The notes: generated by a model not told the origin, from the sequence alone. 41,881 bases of DNA from Akkermansiaceae bacterium (GCA_028822695.1 JAPKDA010000011.1:1-41881); one strand, 5' to 3'. Positions 1 to 8,868 are shown, counted from the first letter of the stretch. Translations and numbers: made by a program.

Positions 1-1
1 G

Positions 2-79
2 GGCTCTGCGATCGGCATTGCTGCTCTTGGGGGCGTGGGTCTTCTGGTCGGGGGAGGAATGCGATTGTGGTGGCGCTGA
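2..79 (+). CDS. Possible C-terminal end of a truncated membrane protein
   Basis: The window opens inside something. Reading from base 2, an open frame of 25 residues ends at a TGA at 77-79. It is rich in Gly, Ala, Leu and Val and finishes with a basic/aromatic tail (MRLWWR), as expected of a last membrane helix followed by a short cytoplasmic tail. A second plus-strand frame is also open here, so the reading frame is not certain. The upstream part lies outside the window and no function can be given. Confidence 0.25.
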   Translation, partial: GSAIGIAALGGVGLLVGGGMRLWWR

Positions 80-123
80 TTACCGGAAAGAAGGTGGTAT
101 CAGAGGATACGCTGAGGCCGCCT

Positions 124-933
124 CTAGCCCTTCCCAAGTTCCTTCGAGCGTTCTGTCGCGGCGGTGACGGCTTGGATGCAAGCGGATCTGAATCCTTCGG
201 ATTCGAGGGTAGAAAGCCCGGCGATAGTGGTGCCGCCGGGTGAGGTGACCATGTCCTTGAGGACGGCGGGGTGAAGTCCGCTGGCTTGCACCATCGATGC
301 GGCGCCGAGAACTGTTTGAGTGGCCAACTGTAGGGCTTGCTCGCGGGGAAGGCCGTTGCGGACCCCGCCGTCGGCGAGGGCTTCGATGAAAAGGTAGACG
401 TAGCCGGGGCCGCTGCCGGAGAGTCCGGTGACGACATCCATGAGCTTCTCTTTGACCTGCACCACAGAGCCAACAGATCCGAGGAGCTTCTCTGCGATCT
501 CGCCATCTGCCGGGGTGGCAGCAGTTCCGAGGGTGTAGGCGGCTGCTCCTTTGCCGACGAGGGCGGGGGTGTTTGGCATGGCGCGGATGACCCGGGCGTG
601 ATTCAAAACGTATTGCTCGATGGTCCTCACGGTGAGTCCGGCGGCGATGGAGATGATCAGGAGACTGTTTTCATCGGTGCCGGACGAGGCAACTTCACGA
701 AGGACTTCATGAGCATCATCGGGTTTTGTGCACAGAAGGAGGACGTCGCAGCTGGTAACGAGTTGGTTGAGATTGGTGGCGGCCTGAATGCCGGACTCGG
801 CGGTGAGTTCCTCGACGGCTTCGGGGCGGACATCGTGGGCGAGAAAGTTCTTCGCCTCAACGGCTCCTGCCTCAATCGCTCCGATGGCGAGGGATTTCCC
901 CATGCGTCCGCAGCCAACCATACCTAATTTCAT
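124..933 (-). CDS. proC: Pyrroline-5-carboxylate reductase
   Basis: This enzyme makes the last step of proline synthesis, reducing 1-pyrroline-5-carboxylate to L-proline with NAD(P)H in the cytoplasm. The 269 residues match the usual ProC length. A Rossmann glycine motif (GCGRMG) lies at residues 8-13. The family's MPNTPA motif, the LSGSGPGYVY stretch and the C-terminal VTSPGGTTIAGL signature (the substrate/dimer domain) are all present in order. The ATG start places the Rossmann motif directly at the N-terminus, as is normal. The gene is divergent from the exported TPR gene at 1038, with about 100 bases between them, and no other proline gene is near. Assignment is firm. Confidence 0.96.
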   Translation of the reverse strand: MKLGMVGCGRMGKSLAIGAIEAGAVEAKNFLAHDVRPEAVEELTAESGIQAATNLNQLVTSCDVLLLCTKPDDAHEVLREVASSGTDENSLLIISIAAGLTVRTIEQYVLNHARVIRAMPNTPALVGKGAAAYTLGTAATPADGEIAEKLLGSVGSVVQVKEKLMDVVTGLSGSGPGYVYLFIEALADGGVRNGLPREQALQLATQTVLGAASMVQASGLHPAVLKDMVTSPGGTTIAGLSTLESEGFRSACIQAVTAATERSKELGKG

Positions 934-1037
934 GCACGGAGGATGAGCTGTGGGGTTATTGCTGTCGAGAGTAAGCTACTGACGATGGGACGAACACTTT
1001 TCCTTGTGTCTGGTGAGGGTGAGGGGGAGATTCTGGC

Positions 1038-2768
1038 ATGCGCATTCGCTGTTCCCTCCCGCTCTTATGGGCCTCTCTCTGGCTATTGGTTGTGCCGATG
1101 GCGCTGTCGCAGGAGGCGGAGGAAGTGAACCCGCCGGAGAAAGCGCGACCGTTCCAGGTGAGCGACGTTATTCACCCCACGGTGGCCAAATTGCCGGTGC
1201 CGGAATTCAACGATCGGTTGGTGGCGCTGAGGATGGCGATTTCGACGTCCAGCGAGGAGGCCGAGAAGCATGTGTTGCAGGGGATGGCATTGATCCACGC
1301 GGCGTGGGACTACGAAGCCTACCGGCATTTTTGTGCTGCGGCGGAGCTCGATCCGGATTGCGTGATGGCCTATTGGGGAATCGTCCTCAGTCTTGCCTCA
1401 CCAAACCATGAGTTCTTGCAACAACGGGTGGCGGCGATTGACCGGATGCTGACTCTGGTGGAGGCCTGGGGAACCAAGTTGCCTTCGGTTGAGCAGGACT
1501 ACGCGATCGCGGTCGCGCAGCTCTATTCCAGCGAACCCAGTGCGGCGGCCAAGTCGCTGGAGCGAATTCTGGAGAAGTATCCTCGAAACCTGCAGGCCGG
1601 GTTGTTGTCCACGTTTTTACAACGGGATGGTTACACGGAATTTGGTGATACGCTTTATGGTCAGGAGCAGGCGATCAAGAAGATGAAGGTCTATCGTGAC
1701 GCGCATCCCGACAACTTGTCGGTGCTGTCCTTCTGGGCGATGCTGCATACCGAGACGCCGGACGCAGATGGAGATTTGCGTAACAACGTGTTGCCCTACG
1801 TCCGAAAAATGGTTCGTCTCGTTCCCGATTTTGCACCGTACCAGCACCTTCTTGGTCATTTCGAATGGCGTTGTGGAAATCATCTGTTGGCGCTGGAAGC
1901 CTTTGAGCGATCCAGTGCGTTCTACATGAGCTACATGGAGCAGAACAAGGTGGACTTTCACGATTGTGAGGGTTGGGTGCGCTCCCGGCTTTACCTTGCA
2001 GCAGCGCTTTACAGCCGTGGGGAGATCAAGAAAGCGATCGCAGTGGCGAATCAGGTGGGCGCCCTGAAAGTTGATCCGGATCGATTGGGGTCGCCGGGCG
2101 CGAACCTTGTGCTTTGGGAGGGGAAGAATCTCGCGGCCCGTTTGTTCATGGCGCGGGGAGCGGGTGGAGACTTTGACCGGGCCATCGCGGCGCTCCCTCC
2201 GAAGGAAGAAGTGATGCTCTACAAGGGCCGGACCCTCTCAATTTTTTATCTGGAGGGATTACGTCAGTATGCGGCGTGTCGCAAAGCGCTTCTGGGTGAG
2301 AGGGTGGACGATGCGAGGTTGATCAGGGAAGCTCTGGCGGTGACCGGTTCCACACTCATGAGGCTGCAATCCAGCGCGAGGAAGAGTTCATCGATGTCCG
2401 AGTATTTTCGTTCGAGTCGAACACTCGAAGTGTATGCCCTGGAGTTGCGGGGACTCATTGCCCTGCACGGAGACAAGTCCCAGCGTGGATCGGCTTACAA
2501 CTGGTTCCAGTCGGCGGTGGACAAGCAGGTGCGTCCGGCGATGTTGGTGCCGCCGGGGATCATGTATCCGCTGGAAATGAGGGTGGCCGATTTTTATCTC
2601 AGCGCAGGAGAGCCGTTGAAGGCAGCGGAGGGTTTTCAGAAGGCGTTAGTGCGTCGTCCTAACGATTTGACAAGCCTCCTGGGTTATCATTCGGCTTTAT
2701 TGAAGTTGGGAGACAAAGCCGCTGCAGCCAAGATCCAGAAGCAGATCGATCTGGTTCGCAGCAACTAG
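1038..2768 (+). CDS. Exported tetratricopeptide-repeat protein
   Basis: This is a 576-residue protein of unknown specific role. The N-terminus has a basic start, a Leu/Trp-rich hydrophobic core and a likely signal-peptidase site after ALS (about residue 24), so export is predicted. The rest is mostly helical. TPR-like pairs are visible around residues 80-115 (HVLQGMALIHAAWDYEAYRH), 165-200, 245-285, and near the end at about 515-565 (AEGFQKALVRRPNDLTSLLG). A purine-rich stretch about ten bases before the ATG can serve as ribosome binding site. The gene is convergent with ispH, whose stop lies only two bases beyond this stop. A role as a periplasmic scaffold is an inference from the repeats. 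Confidence 0.8.
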   Translation: MRIRCSLPLLWASLWLLVVPMALSQEAEEVNPPEKARPFQVSDVIHPTVAKLPVPEFNDRLVALRMAISTSSEEAEKHVLQGMALIHAAWDYEAYRHFCAAAELDPDCVMAYWGIVLSLASPNHEFLQQRVAAIDRMLTLVEAWGTKLPSVEQDYAIAVAQLYSSEPSAAAKSLERILEKYPRNLQAGLLSTFLQRDGYTEFGDTLYGQEQAIKKMKVYRDAHPDNLSVLSFWAMLHTETPDADGDLRNNVLPYVRKMVRLVPDFAPYQHLLGHFEWRCGNHLLALEAFERSSAFYMSYMEQNKVDFHDCEGWVRSRLYLAAALYSRGEIKKAIAVANQVGALKVDPDRLGSPGANLVLWEGKNLAARLFMARGAGGDFDRAIAALPPKEEVMLYKGRTLSIFYLEGLRQYAACRKALLGERVDDARLIREALAVTGSTLMRLQSSARKSSSMSEYFRSSRTLEVYALELRGLIALHGDKSQRGSAYNWFQSAVDKQVRPAMLVPPGIMYPLEMRVADFYLSAGEPLKAAEGFQKALVRRPNDLTSLLGYHSALLKLGDKAAAAKIQKQIDLVRSN

Positions 2769-2770
2769 GG

Positions 2771-4003
2771 TCAGTCTACCTGAAGGGCGTCGCGGGAGAT
2801 GCCGCGCAGTTCGAAGGAGCGAAGGATGGTGGCTTCGATCAGGTTTGCCGGGCAGGATGCTCCAGCGGTGACACCGATGATGATCGGATCGTCGCTGAGG
2901 AGTTGCGAAGGATAGTTGCTCTTGGTCTCGTTCTTCGTGCTGAGATCGTAGTGAGCGATGGTTTCCAGAGAGGCGAGGCAAGTGGCATCCTGGATAAAGA
3001 AGGTGGGGAGGGCTTCCTGTCCGATTTCAACCAGATGTGTGGTGTTGGAGCTATTGTAGCCGCCGACCACGAAGAGGAGGTCGGGTTTGCGGTCAAGCAT
3101 CTTGAAAAGGGCGTCCTGGCGCTCCTGAGTGGCTCCGCAGATCGTGTCGAATACTTGGAATCCGTCTTCATTACCGTCGCGTTCCTTGAGGGCGGCACTG
3201 ATGCGCCGCTGAATCTCTTCGGTTTCGCTTTTGAGCATGGTGGTTTGATTGGCCACGCCGACCTGGTGGAGGTGCAGGTCCGGGTCGAAACCTTCGGAAT
3301 GGGCGTCTTCACTGAATCGCTCGAGAAACTGGTTCCTGTCGCCGCCGTTTTGGATGTAGTCGCAGACGTAGTCGGTGTCGGCGAGGGTAAGGATGATGAG
3401 ATAGTGACCTTTCATGTCGTCGCCCATGGCGCGTGAGGCCGTTGCGCGGGTCTCCTCGTGACCGGCTTTGCCGTGGATGATGGATGTGATGGCGTCTTTC
3501 GCGTAGCTGCGGACCCGGCGCCAGACCTTCATGACGTCGCCGCAGGTGGTGTCGACGACGATGCAGCCGCGCTCTTCCAGTTTGTCCATGAACGAGGTGG
3601 GCGCACCGAAGGCGGGGACAATGGCAACATCCTCCTCGGTGAGTTCGTCGTATTGGGAGCTAAGCTCAGTCCAGGGAAGGGAGACAATATTCATCTCGCC
3701 GAGCTGTCGGTTGACCTCGGGATTGTGGATGATCTCGCCGATGAGGAAGATCCGTTTGTCGGCAAAGACGCGGCGGGAGGCATAGGCCAGGTCGATGGCG
3801 CGTTCCACGCCGTAGCAAAAGCCGAATTCTTGGGCGAGTCGGAGCGTGGTGTTGCCGATGGTGATCTCGCCGCCTTCCTTGCGGATTTTTTCAACGATGG
3901 GTGAGCGATAGTGGCTTTCGACCTCGGCCTGGACACGCTCCATGACGTCGGGACGACGGATGTTGACACGTTTCCGTTTTGGTTTTGCGGAGGGTTCGCT
4001 CAT
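2771..4003 (-). CDS. ispH: 4-hydroxy-3-methylbut-2-enyl diphosphate reductase (long plant/cyanobacterial-type IspH)
   Basis: IspH performs the last step of the MEP isoprenoid pathway, converting HMBPP to IPP and DMAPP with a [4Fe-4S] cluster. The three cluster cysteines are visible: C63 in GFCYGV, C154 in VDTTCGD and C289 in DTICGATQERQ. The SNTTHLVEI and GVTAGASCP motifs of the substrate pocket follow. At 410 residues it is about 100 longer than the E. coli enzyme. It carries an N-terminal extension of about 50 residues and an insertion between the second and third cysteines, the layout known from plant and cyanobacterial IspH. The ATG at 4003 gives a complete extension. It stands alone on the minus strand. 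Confidence 0.95.
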   Translation of the reverse strand: MSEPSAKPKRKRVNIRRPDVMERVQAEVESHYRSPIVEKIRKEGGEITIGNTTLRLAQEFGFCYGVERAIDLAYASRRVFADKRIFLIGEIIHNPEVNRQLGEMNIVSLPWTELSSQYDELTEEDVAIVPAFGAPTSFMDKLEERGCIVVDTTCGDVMKVWRRVRSYAKDAITSIIHGKAGHEETRATASRAMGDDMKGHYLIILTLADTDYVCDYIQNGGDRNQFLERFSEDAHSEGFDPDLHLHQVGVANQTTMLKSETEEIQRRISAALKERDGNEDGFQVFDTICGATQERQDALFKMLDRKPDLLFVVGGYNSSNTTHLVEIGQEALPTFFIQDATCLASLETIAHYDLSTKNETKSNYPSQLLSDDPIIIGVTAGASCPANLIEATILRSFELRGISRDALQVD

Positions 4004-4095
4004 GTGGGGACTCTATGGCACATTCTTCCTGCCCCGGACACCGATAATTTCAGATGTCGATGGGGATGGGTTGCGGAGGATCGGTGGGTTGTGTT

Positions 4096-5727
4096 CTATT
4101 TGTCCAATTTGATCGTTTTGGGCCAGCCGACGAATTGCTTTGCGCCGTCCTTGCTGACGTCCACGTCGCGGGGCCAGCACTCGAAAGTGACTTCGTTGCT
4201 CTTCTTGTTGAAACGGATGAGTCCGTAGCCTCCGCCACTGGATGGCGACTCGGGATTTGCGTAGGCATGGACGGTGATCTTGTTGTCGAAGCCGTCGAGG
4301 TAGTCACCATTCCACGGGAGGGGGTTCTTGGGGTCGGGGTTTCCGCCGGCTTTTTCATCTTCGGGCCACCACCAGCGTCCGTAGTAGTTGTTGACGCTGG
4401 CTGGGACGATGAAGGCCCAGGGGCCGTCGCGAAAATCATCGGTGCCGTGTTGGATGATCGTCGCCAGATGTTGGTCGCCGGCGATGTGCACGGCGTTGGC
4501 CTTTTTGATGAGAGAGACGGCCCGATTGCGACCGGTTTGTGGCCAGCCATTAGAGTCCATGTCGGCGTGGAGGCGGTTCTTCTTTCTGCCGTGGAGATGG
4601 GCACCGCCGCAGAATCCGGTTTGGGAGAGGACGGCCTTCATGGCAACGCCGTCGTTGTTGTCCGACCAGTCTTCGAGGAACTTGAGTTGGCGGTCACCGA
4701 GGAGTTTCAGGCCCGGGACATCGACGACTTTCGGATCGTACTCCGGGTCACGTATATGGTCGGGGCGAGGGCCCTTCATGGGGTGGCGGTCCTTGGGGCC
4801 GGTCTTGAACTTGCGGTCTTCGAGAATTGCAAAATCGACACCACCGAGGAGGAGATTGGTATAGTAAACACCGATGCCCTGCTCCACTGGCGTGGGGTCG
4901 TAGGGATCGGGGAGGTTGGCCGTTTGGCAGCGCTCCACCATTTTGACGTATTCTGGGTGGAAGAAATAGCCTCCGTCCGCGCCGGAACCGAGTTTGGCGA
5001 CCTTGCCGTTCTCGCCCCACAGATTTCCCTGTCCAATGTCGTGATCGTCGGGAATGGCGATGCATGGGCGGGTGCGAAAGGTCTCGCGGAACTGAATGCC
5101 CCACTTCAGCCACGCGGCGGTGTGCTCCTTGTGGTCGTATGATTGATCACCGGCGTAGAAGACGAGGTCGGGATTCTGGTGGGCGATGTTGAAGACATAC
5201 TGATCGCGCATTCCGCGATCCTTGTTCGAGTTGCATGAGAGCGCGGCAAGCACGATCTCGCTCTTGTCGACGGGGTCCTTGCGGATGAGGCCGTGAAAGG
5301 AAGCCTTCTCGCCGTGGCGGATCCGGTAGGGGACGTCTTTATCGGTGGGCCAGTTTTCAACCCGGAAGAGGGCAGACCAGCCGAGGTCGTTGACTTCTTC
5401 CTTGGCAATTTCGGTCCAGGAATCGCCTTTTTTGATTTCCAAGCGGACGGTACGGCTCTCCTTGGGGTAGAGGGGGAAGAGTTGGGCGGAGAGTTTGAGA
5501 GTCTTGTTGGAGACCGTGTAGAGGCCGAAGGCAACGACCTGATCGCGGGGGACCTTGAGGTCGATGATGAGTTGCTTGGGGTTCTTCGGGGTCGGACGAT
5601 TCCACCAATCGTCGGTGGAGAGTTTGTCTTCGCCTTTTTCGAAGGGTGCTTTGACTGGTGGAGTTCCGCGTTCGACCGCGGCGACGAGACAGGTGGAAGC
5701 GAGTAGAGCTAGTGCGGAAAATCTCAT
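4096..5727 (-). CDS. PhoD-like exported metallophosphoesterase
   Basis: This is a predicted exported phosphatase or phosphodiesterase of the PhoD-like metallophosphatase family. The ATG at 5727 was chosen because it begins directly with a signal peptide (MRFSALALLASTCLVAA); a TTG at 5769 would add 14 residues and overlap the sulfatase. The resulting protein has 543 residues. An N-terminal beta-rich domain (about 30-165) is followed by the metal-site motifs LSCNSN, YAGDQSYDH, PDDHDIGQGN and, later, HIAGDQHLATI, in the expected order. It begins 16 bases after the sulfatase stop, so the two are probably one transcript and both act outside the cytoplasm. The actual substrate (phosphate ester, phospholipid or phosphorylated polymer) cannot be read from the sequence. 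Confidence 0.85.
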   Translation of the reverse strand: MRFSALALLASTCLVAAVERGTPPVKAPFEKGEDKLSTDDWWNRPTPKNPKQLIIDLKVPRDQVVAFGLYTVSNKTLKLSAQLFPLYPKESRTVRLEIKKGDSWTEIAKEEVNDLGWSALFRVENWPTDKDVPYRIRHGEKASFHGLIRKDPVDKSEIVLAALSCNSNKDRGMRDQYVFNIAHQNPDLVFYAGDQSYDHKEHTAAWLKWGIQFRETFRTRPCIAIPDDHDIGQGNLWGENGKVAKLGSGADGGYFFHPEYVKMVERCQTANLPDPYDPTPVEQGIGVYYTNLLLGGVDFAILEDRKFKTGPKDRHPMKGPRPDHIRDPEYDPKVVDVPGLKLLGDRQLKFLEDWSDNNDGVAMKAVLSQTGFCGGAHLHGRKKNRLHADMDSNGWPQTGRNRAVSLIKKANAVHIAGDQHLATIIQHGTDDFRDGPWAFIVPASVNNYYGRWWWPEDEKAGGNPDPKNPLPWNGDYLDGFDNKITVHAYANPESPSSGGGYGLIRFNKKSNEVTFECWPRDVDVSKDGAKQFVGWPKTIKLDK

Positions 5728-5743
5728 GGGAAGGAAGGTTGGG

Positions 5744-7576
5744 TTAGTTTTTGGAGAATTGTTCGACAACGGTGGGGTTCAATCGACCGGTGTATTTGGA
5801 GACGCGTCCGGGCCAGGTGTTGTCGGGGATGAAATTGGTCTTCTTGAGGCGAGCGACCTGTTTCGCATCGAGGGTTTCGAGGCGGGAGAGAGCGTCCAAA
5901 GCATGGAGGGCGGCAAAGGGATTCGTCACGACTGGGTCGGCGAGGGTGAGAAGTTGGTCGATGGCTTTTGCCCGGGTGTCGGGGTGATAAGTGAGAGCCT
6001 CAGCTGCGCCGGCACGAATCTCGAGGGACTTGTGCGTTAGCAACGATTCCAATGTTGAGCGAAGCTCTTCGTTTCCTTTCAGGATCGCGGAGCAATTGGA
6101 GAGAATTGCCCGGAGTTGGAGGGTGAGAAACTGCGGGTTGCCTTCGTCGAGGGTAATGTTGCCGGAGGGTTCGAGAGGTGTGGTTAGGTGGAACAACTTG
6201 TCGGGGCGGTAGCTGTCGGACCGGGCAAAATCACCAAGGGTGATCTTCATTTCCCGGGACATTTCGTGGTAGCTGCTCTCGGGGAGGAGTCCGAGATCGT
6301 GCGTGTCGGTAAAGTAGCTTTTCAAGGAACGCCGGAACGTGGCCACCAGTTCCGGTTTCAAAGCGGCGAGGTTCTTCGTTTCGTGGGGGTCGACCTTAAG
6401 GTCGTAGAATTCTTCGTGTGGACGGGGAGAGGTCCAGGGGTAGGCTTGGATTTCGTTGAGCTTGCCGGCTTGGAAGAGTTCGCGCCAGATCCGGGTGGTG
6501 GTGGTTTGCATCTGGTAGTTCAATCCACGGAGGTTGGAGACATGGGGCATGAAGTTCCGGATATAAATGTAGCGGCCGTCGGTGACCGAGCGGACCTCAT
6601 CGGGGCGTTCATCGGCGCGGCCCACGAAACCGAAGGAATACTTCGGAGCGGGATCAATGTTAGCACCGAGGAAGGCGTTCCCTTGGTGGTAGGCCAGACC
6701 CTTCTGGCCGATGAGCGAGATGAGTGTTGGCGCCATATCGACGAAGCCGACCAGTCGATCGGTTTTGCCGCCGGATTTGTAGTCGTCGGGACGGAGATGT
6801 TTAAACTTTTCCGGGACGTGCACGATGAGGGGAACATGGAGGCCCGACCAGCCGGCATAGCGCTTGCTGCGTGGCATCCCTGAACCGTGATCGGCGTAAA
6901 AGAAGACGATGGTGTCCTCGGCGAGGCCGGCTTTTTCCAGATCCTTCATTTGCTGACCGAACCAGGTATCCATTTCGGTGATGCGGTCATGGTATTGAGC
7001 CCAATCCTTTCGAACTTCGGGGGTGTCGGGGTGGTAGGGAGGGATGGAAATTTTTATTGGGTTGTGTTTCGGATTGGGGTTCTTGTTTCTGATTTTTGAT
7101 TCGTGGGTGATGGTCTGGTTGAAGATTGCAAAGAAGGGTTTTCCGTCGGGACGGTCCTTGTAGTGGGCCTTCCTGGAACAGGCGTCCCAGATCGCCTTGT
7201 CGTCGCCGAGGAGGTTGTAGTCGGTCTTGCTGCTGTTGGTGCAGTAGTAGCCGTGTTCGCGGAGAAGCTCGGGATAGAGTTGGAGCCATTCAGGGATGGC
7301 AACCTCGGAGCGCATGTGCTGGGCACCCAAGGCGGGCGCATACATACCGGTAATCAGCGTGGTCCGGGCCGGAGCACAGATCGGAGCAGTTGAGGAGGCG
7401 CGGGTGTAGAGCAGTGATTGTTTGGCGAATGCGTCGAGGTTGGGAGTGACCGCGTCGGGATCTCCGTAACAGCCAAGGTGTGGGCCGTGGTCCTCGGAAG
7501 TGAGCCAGAGAATGTTTGGCTGTGGAGCCGCTAGGGCAAAGCCGGAGGAGAGGAGGGCAAGGAGAAGAATACGCAT
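5744..7576 (-). CDS. Exported type I (formylglycine) sulfatase
   Basis: This is a predicted sulfatase of the alkaline-phosphatase superfamily that hydrolyses sulfate esters outside the cytoplasm. The ATG at 7576 gives a clear signal peptide (MRILLLALLSSGFALA); a GTG at 7597 would add seven residues in front. The maturation signature C-x-P-x-R is intact at residues 67-71 (CAPAR), so Cys67 should be converted to formylglycine. The metal site opens with NILWLTSEDHG, where SED replaces the more common DD. A second metal-site segment, FYADHGSGMPRSKR, follows at about residue 227. The C-terminal 120 residues look like helical HEAT-type repeats, unusual in length for the family (610 residues in total). 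It heads a likely two-gene operon with the PhoD-like phosphatase. Substrate unknown. Confidence 0.92.
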   Translation of the reverse strand: MRILLLALLSSGFALAAPQPNILWLTSEDHGPHLGCYGDPDAVTPNLDAFAKQSLLYTRASSTAPICAPARTTLITGMYAPALGAQHMRSEVAIPEWLQLYPELLREHGYYCTNSSKTDYNLLGDDKAIWDACSRKAHYKDRPDGKPFFAIFNQTITHESKIRNKNPNPKHNPIKISIPPYHPDTPEVRKDWAQYHDRITEMDTWFGQQMKDLEKAGLAEDTIVFFYADHGSGMPRSKRYAGWSGLHVPLIVHVPEKFKHLRPDDYKSGGKTDRLVGFVDMAPTLISLIGQKGLAYHQGNAFLGANIDPAPKYSFGFVGRADERPDEVRSVTDGRYIYIRNFMPHVSNLRGLNYQMQTTTTRIWRELFQAGKLNEIQAYPWTSPRPHEEFYDLKVDPHETKNLAALKPELVATFRRSLKSYFTDTHDLGLLPESSYHEMSREMKITLGDFARSDSYRPDKLFHLTTPLEPSGNITLDEGNPQFLTLQLRAILSNCSAILKGNEELRSTLESLLTHKSLEIRAGAAEALTYHPDTRAKAIDQLLTLADPVVTNPFAALHALDALSRLETLDAKQVARLKKTNFIPDNTWPGRVSKYTGRLNPTVVEQFSKN

Positions 7577-7828
7577 GTGGCTAGATTTACCGATCACAAT
7601 TGATTCTTCTTACCATTTCCCCCGCTTTCAAGGCCAGTGGGAGCGAATCTGAGCGGAAGAAACCCGCGTGCGGGACAAGCTGGCCGCGTCAAGAACGGGA
7701 AGCTCGGGACAATCTGTCTCCTCGGTGAGAGGCGGCCCCAATTTCTTTGGTCTACAGCTTACTGAAATTTGAAGTGATTTGACAGACAGACAGTGCTCAA
7801 CAGCCCAGAAACAGGTGTTCCTGCCCAC

Positions 7829-7849
7829 TAATTAGAATTATTCTAATTA
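7829..7849. promoter_or_regulatory. Perfect 10-1-10 inverted repeat, Fur/PerR-like operator candidate
   Basis: The left arm TAATTAGAAT and the right arm ATTCTAATTA are exact reverse complements around a single T. The core fits the 7-1-7 geometry of Fur-superfamily (Fur, PerR, Zur) operators: TTAGAAT, one base, ATTCTAA. It lies about 150 bases before the chosen start of the sigma factor and about 250 bases from the sulfatase start. No transcription-factor gene is adjacent, so the regulator would act in trans. That it binds such a regulator is inference from symmetry and spacing. Confidence 0.5.
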
Positions 7850-7987
7850 TTTCCTAGACCGTGGTATGAAGCCTGCAACATGATGGAGGGTGCGCGATGG
7901 CGATCCTACAATGTATTTACAATTCTCTTGGAATAAATACCGCCTCTGGAACGTTAAAGGGAATAGGGGAGGCAACTCAAACACCAG

Positions 7988-7994
7988 AAAGGAA
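7988..7994 (+). promoter_or_regulatory. Ribosome binding site deciding the sigma-factor start
   Basis: AAAGGAA lies seven bases before the ATG at 8002. Nothing comparable precedes the upstream in-frame ATG at 7897, which supports the shorter protein. Confidence 0.6.
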
Positions 7995-8001
7995 CAACAA
8001 T

Positions 8002-8868
8002 ATGTCACGACTCGACACAGACAGCAGTTTGCGGGTTTACCTCCGCGAGATCTCGAAGACAGATCTTTTGACCCCAAAGGAAGAGGTAAAACTGGCCACC
8101 CGGATTAAGACGGGCGACGCCAAGGCACGTGCTCACATGATTAAGGCTAATCTTCGCCTCGTAGTGAAAATTGCCCAAGATTACGCCAATTATGGCCTTC
8201 CACTGGCCGATTTGATCTCCGAAGGCAATATTGGCCTCATGAAGGCCGTGGAGCGCTTTGATCCTGAGAAGGGCGGGAAACTGAGCACCTACGGGGCTTG
8301 GTGGATCAAGCAGTCGATCAAGAGGGCCCTAGCCAACCAGAGCAAGACGATCCGTCTTCCGGTCCATATGGTCGACAAAATCGCCAAAATGCGTCGAATT
8401 TCGGGCATGATGGCTGAATCGATCGGCCGGGAGCCTACCGACGATGAATTGTCCGAAGAATTGGGGATTCCCCGGCGGAAGCTGGCGCTGCTCAAAAGGG
8501 CGGCTCAGAGGCCTGCATCGCTTGATGCTCCGATCAATGACGGGGAAAAAACCGATTATGGAGACATTATCGGGGACGAAAAGGCGGTGAATCCTCTTGA
8601 GGCCTTGGCCGATAAGAACCTTCATACTCAGCTAGGTACCCTGCTCGACGTGCTTGATGAACGTGAGCACCGAATCATCGATGCAAGATTTGGCCTTAAC
8701 GGGAAAAAACCAATGACTCTGGAAGATGTTGGACGAGAATTTGGGGTAACCCGGGAGCGAATCCGACAACTTCAGAATGTAGCGCTTGATAAAATGCGTC
8801 GTGCGCTACGTAAGAAAGAGAAGCCTTTGCCAAAGTCGTTGAATGACGGCCTGGTGGGGGGGTCATAA
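8002..8868 (+). CDS. Sigma-70 family RNA polymerase sigma factor (RpoD-like, short form)
   Basis: This is a 288-residue sigma factor lacking the long N-terminal region 1.1 of primary sigma factors. Region 1.2 begins at about residue 8 (SSLRVYLREI). Regions 2.1-2.4 follow at about 42-112, with the RFDPEKGGKLSTYGAWWIKQSI core and promoter-melting residues. Region 3 begins near RLPVHMVDKI, and region 4 ends with a helix-turn-helix (TLEDVGREFGVTRERIRQLQ) at about 242-261. Every DNA-contacting region is present, so it should recognise ordinary -10/-35 promoters; a group 2 (RpoS/SigB-like non-essential) role is likely but not provable here. The start was chosen from the ribosome binding site at 7988. 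A Fur/PerR-like palindrome lies upstream and a terminator downstream, so it is probably transcribed alone. Confidence 0.93.
   Translation: MSRLDTDSSLRVYLREISKTDLLTPKEEVKLATRIKTGDAKARAHMIKANLRLVVKIAQDYANYGLPLADLISEGNIGLMKAVERFDPEKGGKLSTYGAWWIKQSIKRALANQSKTIRLPVHMVDKIAKMRRISGMMAESIGREPTDDELSEELGIPRRKLALLKRAAQRPASLDAPINDGEKTDYGDIIGDEKAVNPLEALADKNLHTQLGTLLDVLDEREHRIIDARFGLNGKKPMTLEDVGREFGVTRERIRQLQNVALDKMRRALRKKEKPLPKSLNDGLVGGS

Larger units (their letters stand above)
7577..8001. other. Long intergenic region between sulfatase and sigma-factor genes
   Basis: This 425-base stretch, longer than any other gap in the window, separates the divergent sulfatase and sigma-factor genes. It holds a perfect inverted repeat at 7829-7849, a TTGACA hexamer at 7779-7784 without a convincing partner -10 box, a short GACA triplication just after it, and the sigma gene's ribosome binding site. 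Short open frames here have no start context or composition that supports a gene. An in-frame ATG at 7897 would extend the sigma factor by 35 residues but looks non-coding. Confidence 0.6.

Noticed and set aside
7779-7784. A perfect -35-like TTGACA upstream of the sigma factor
   Set aside because: No acceptable -10 box lies 16-18 bases downstream, so a promoter cannot be supported.
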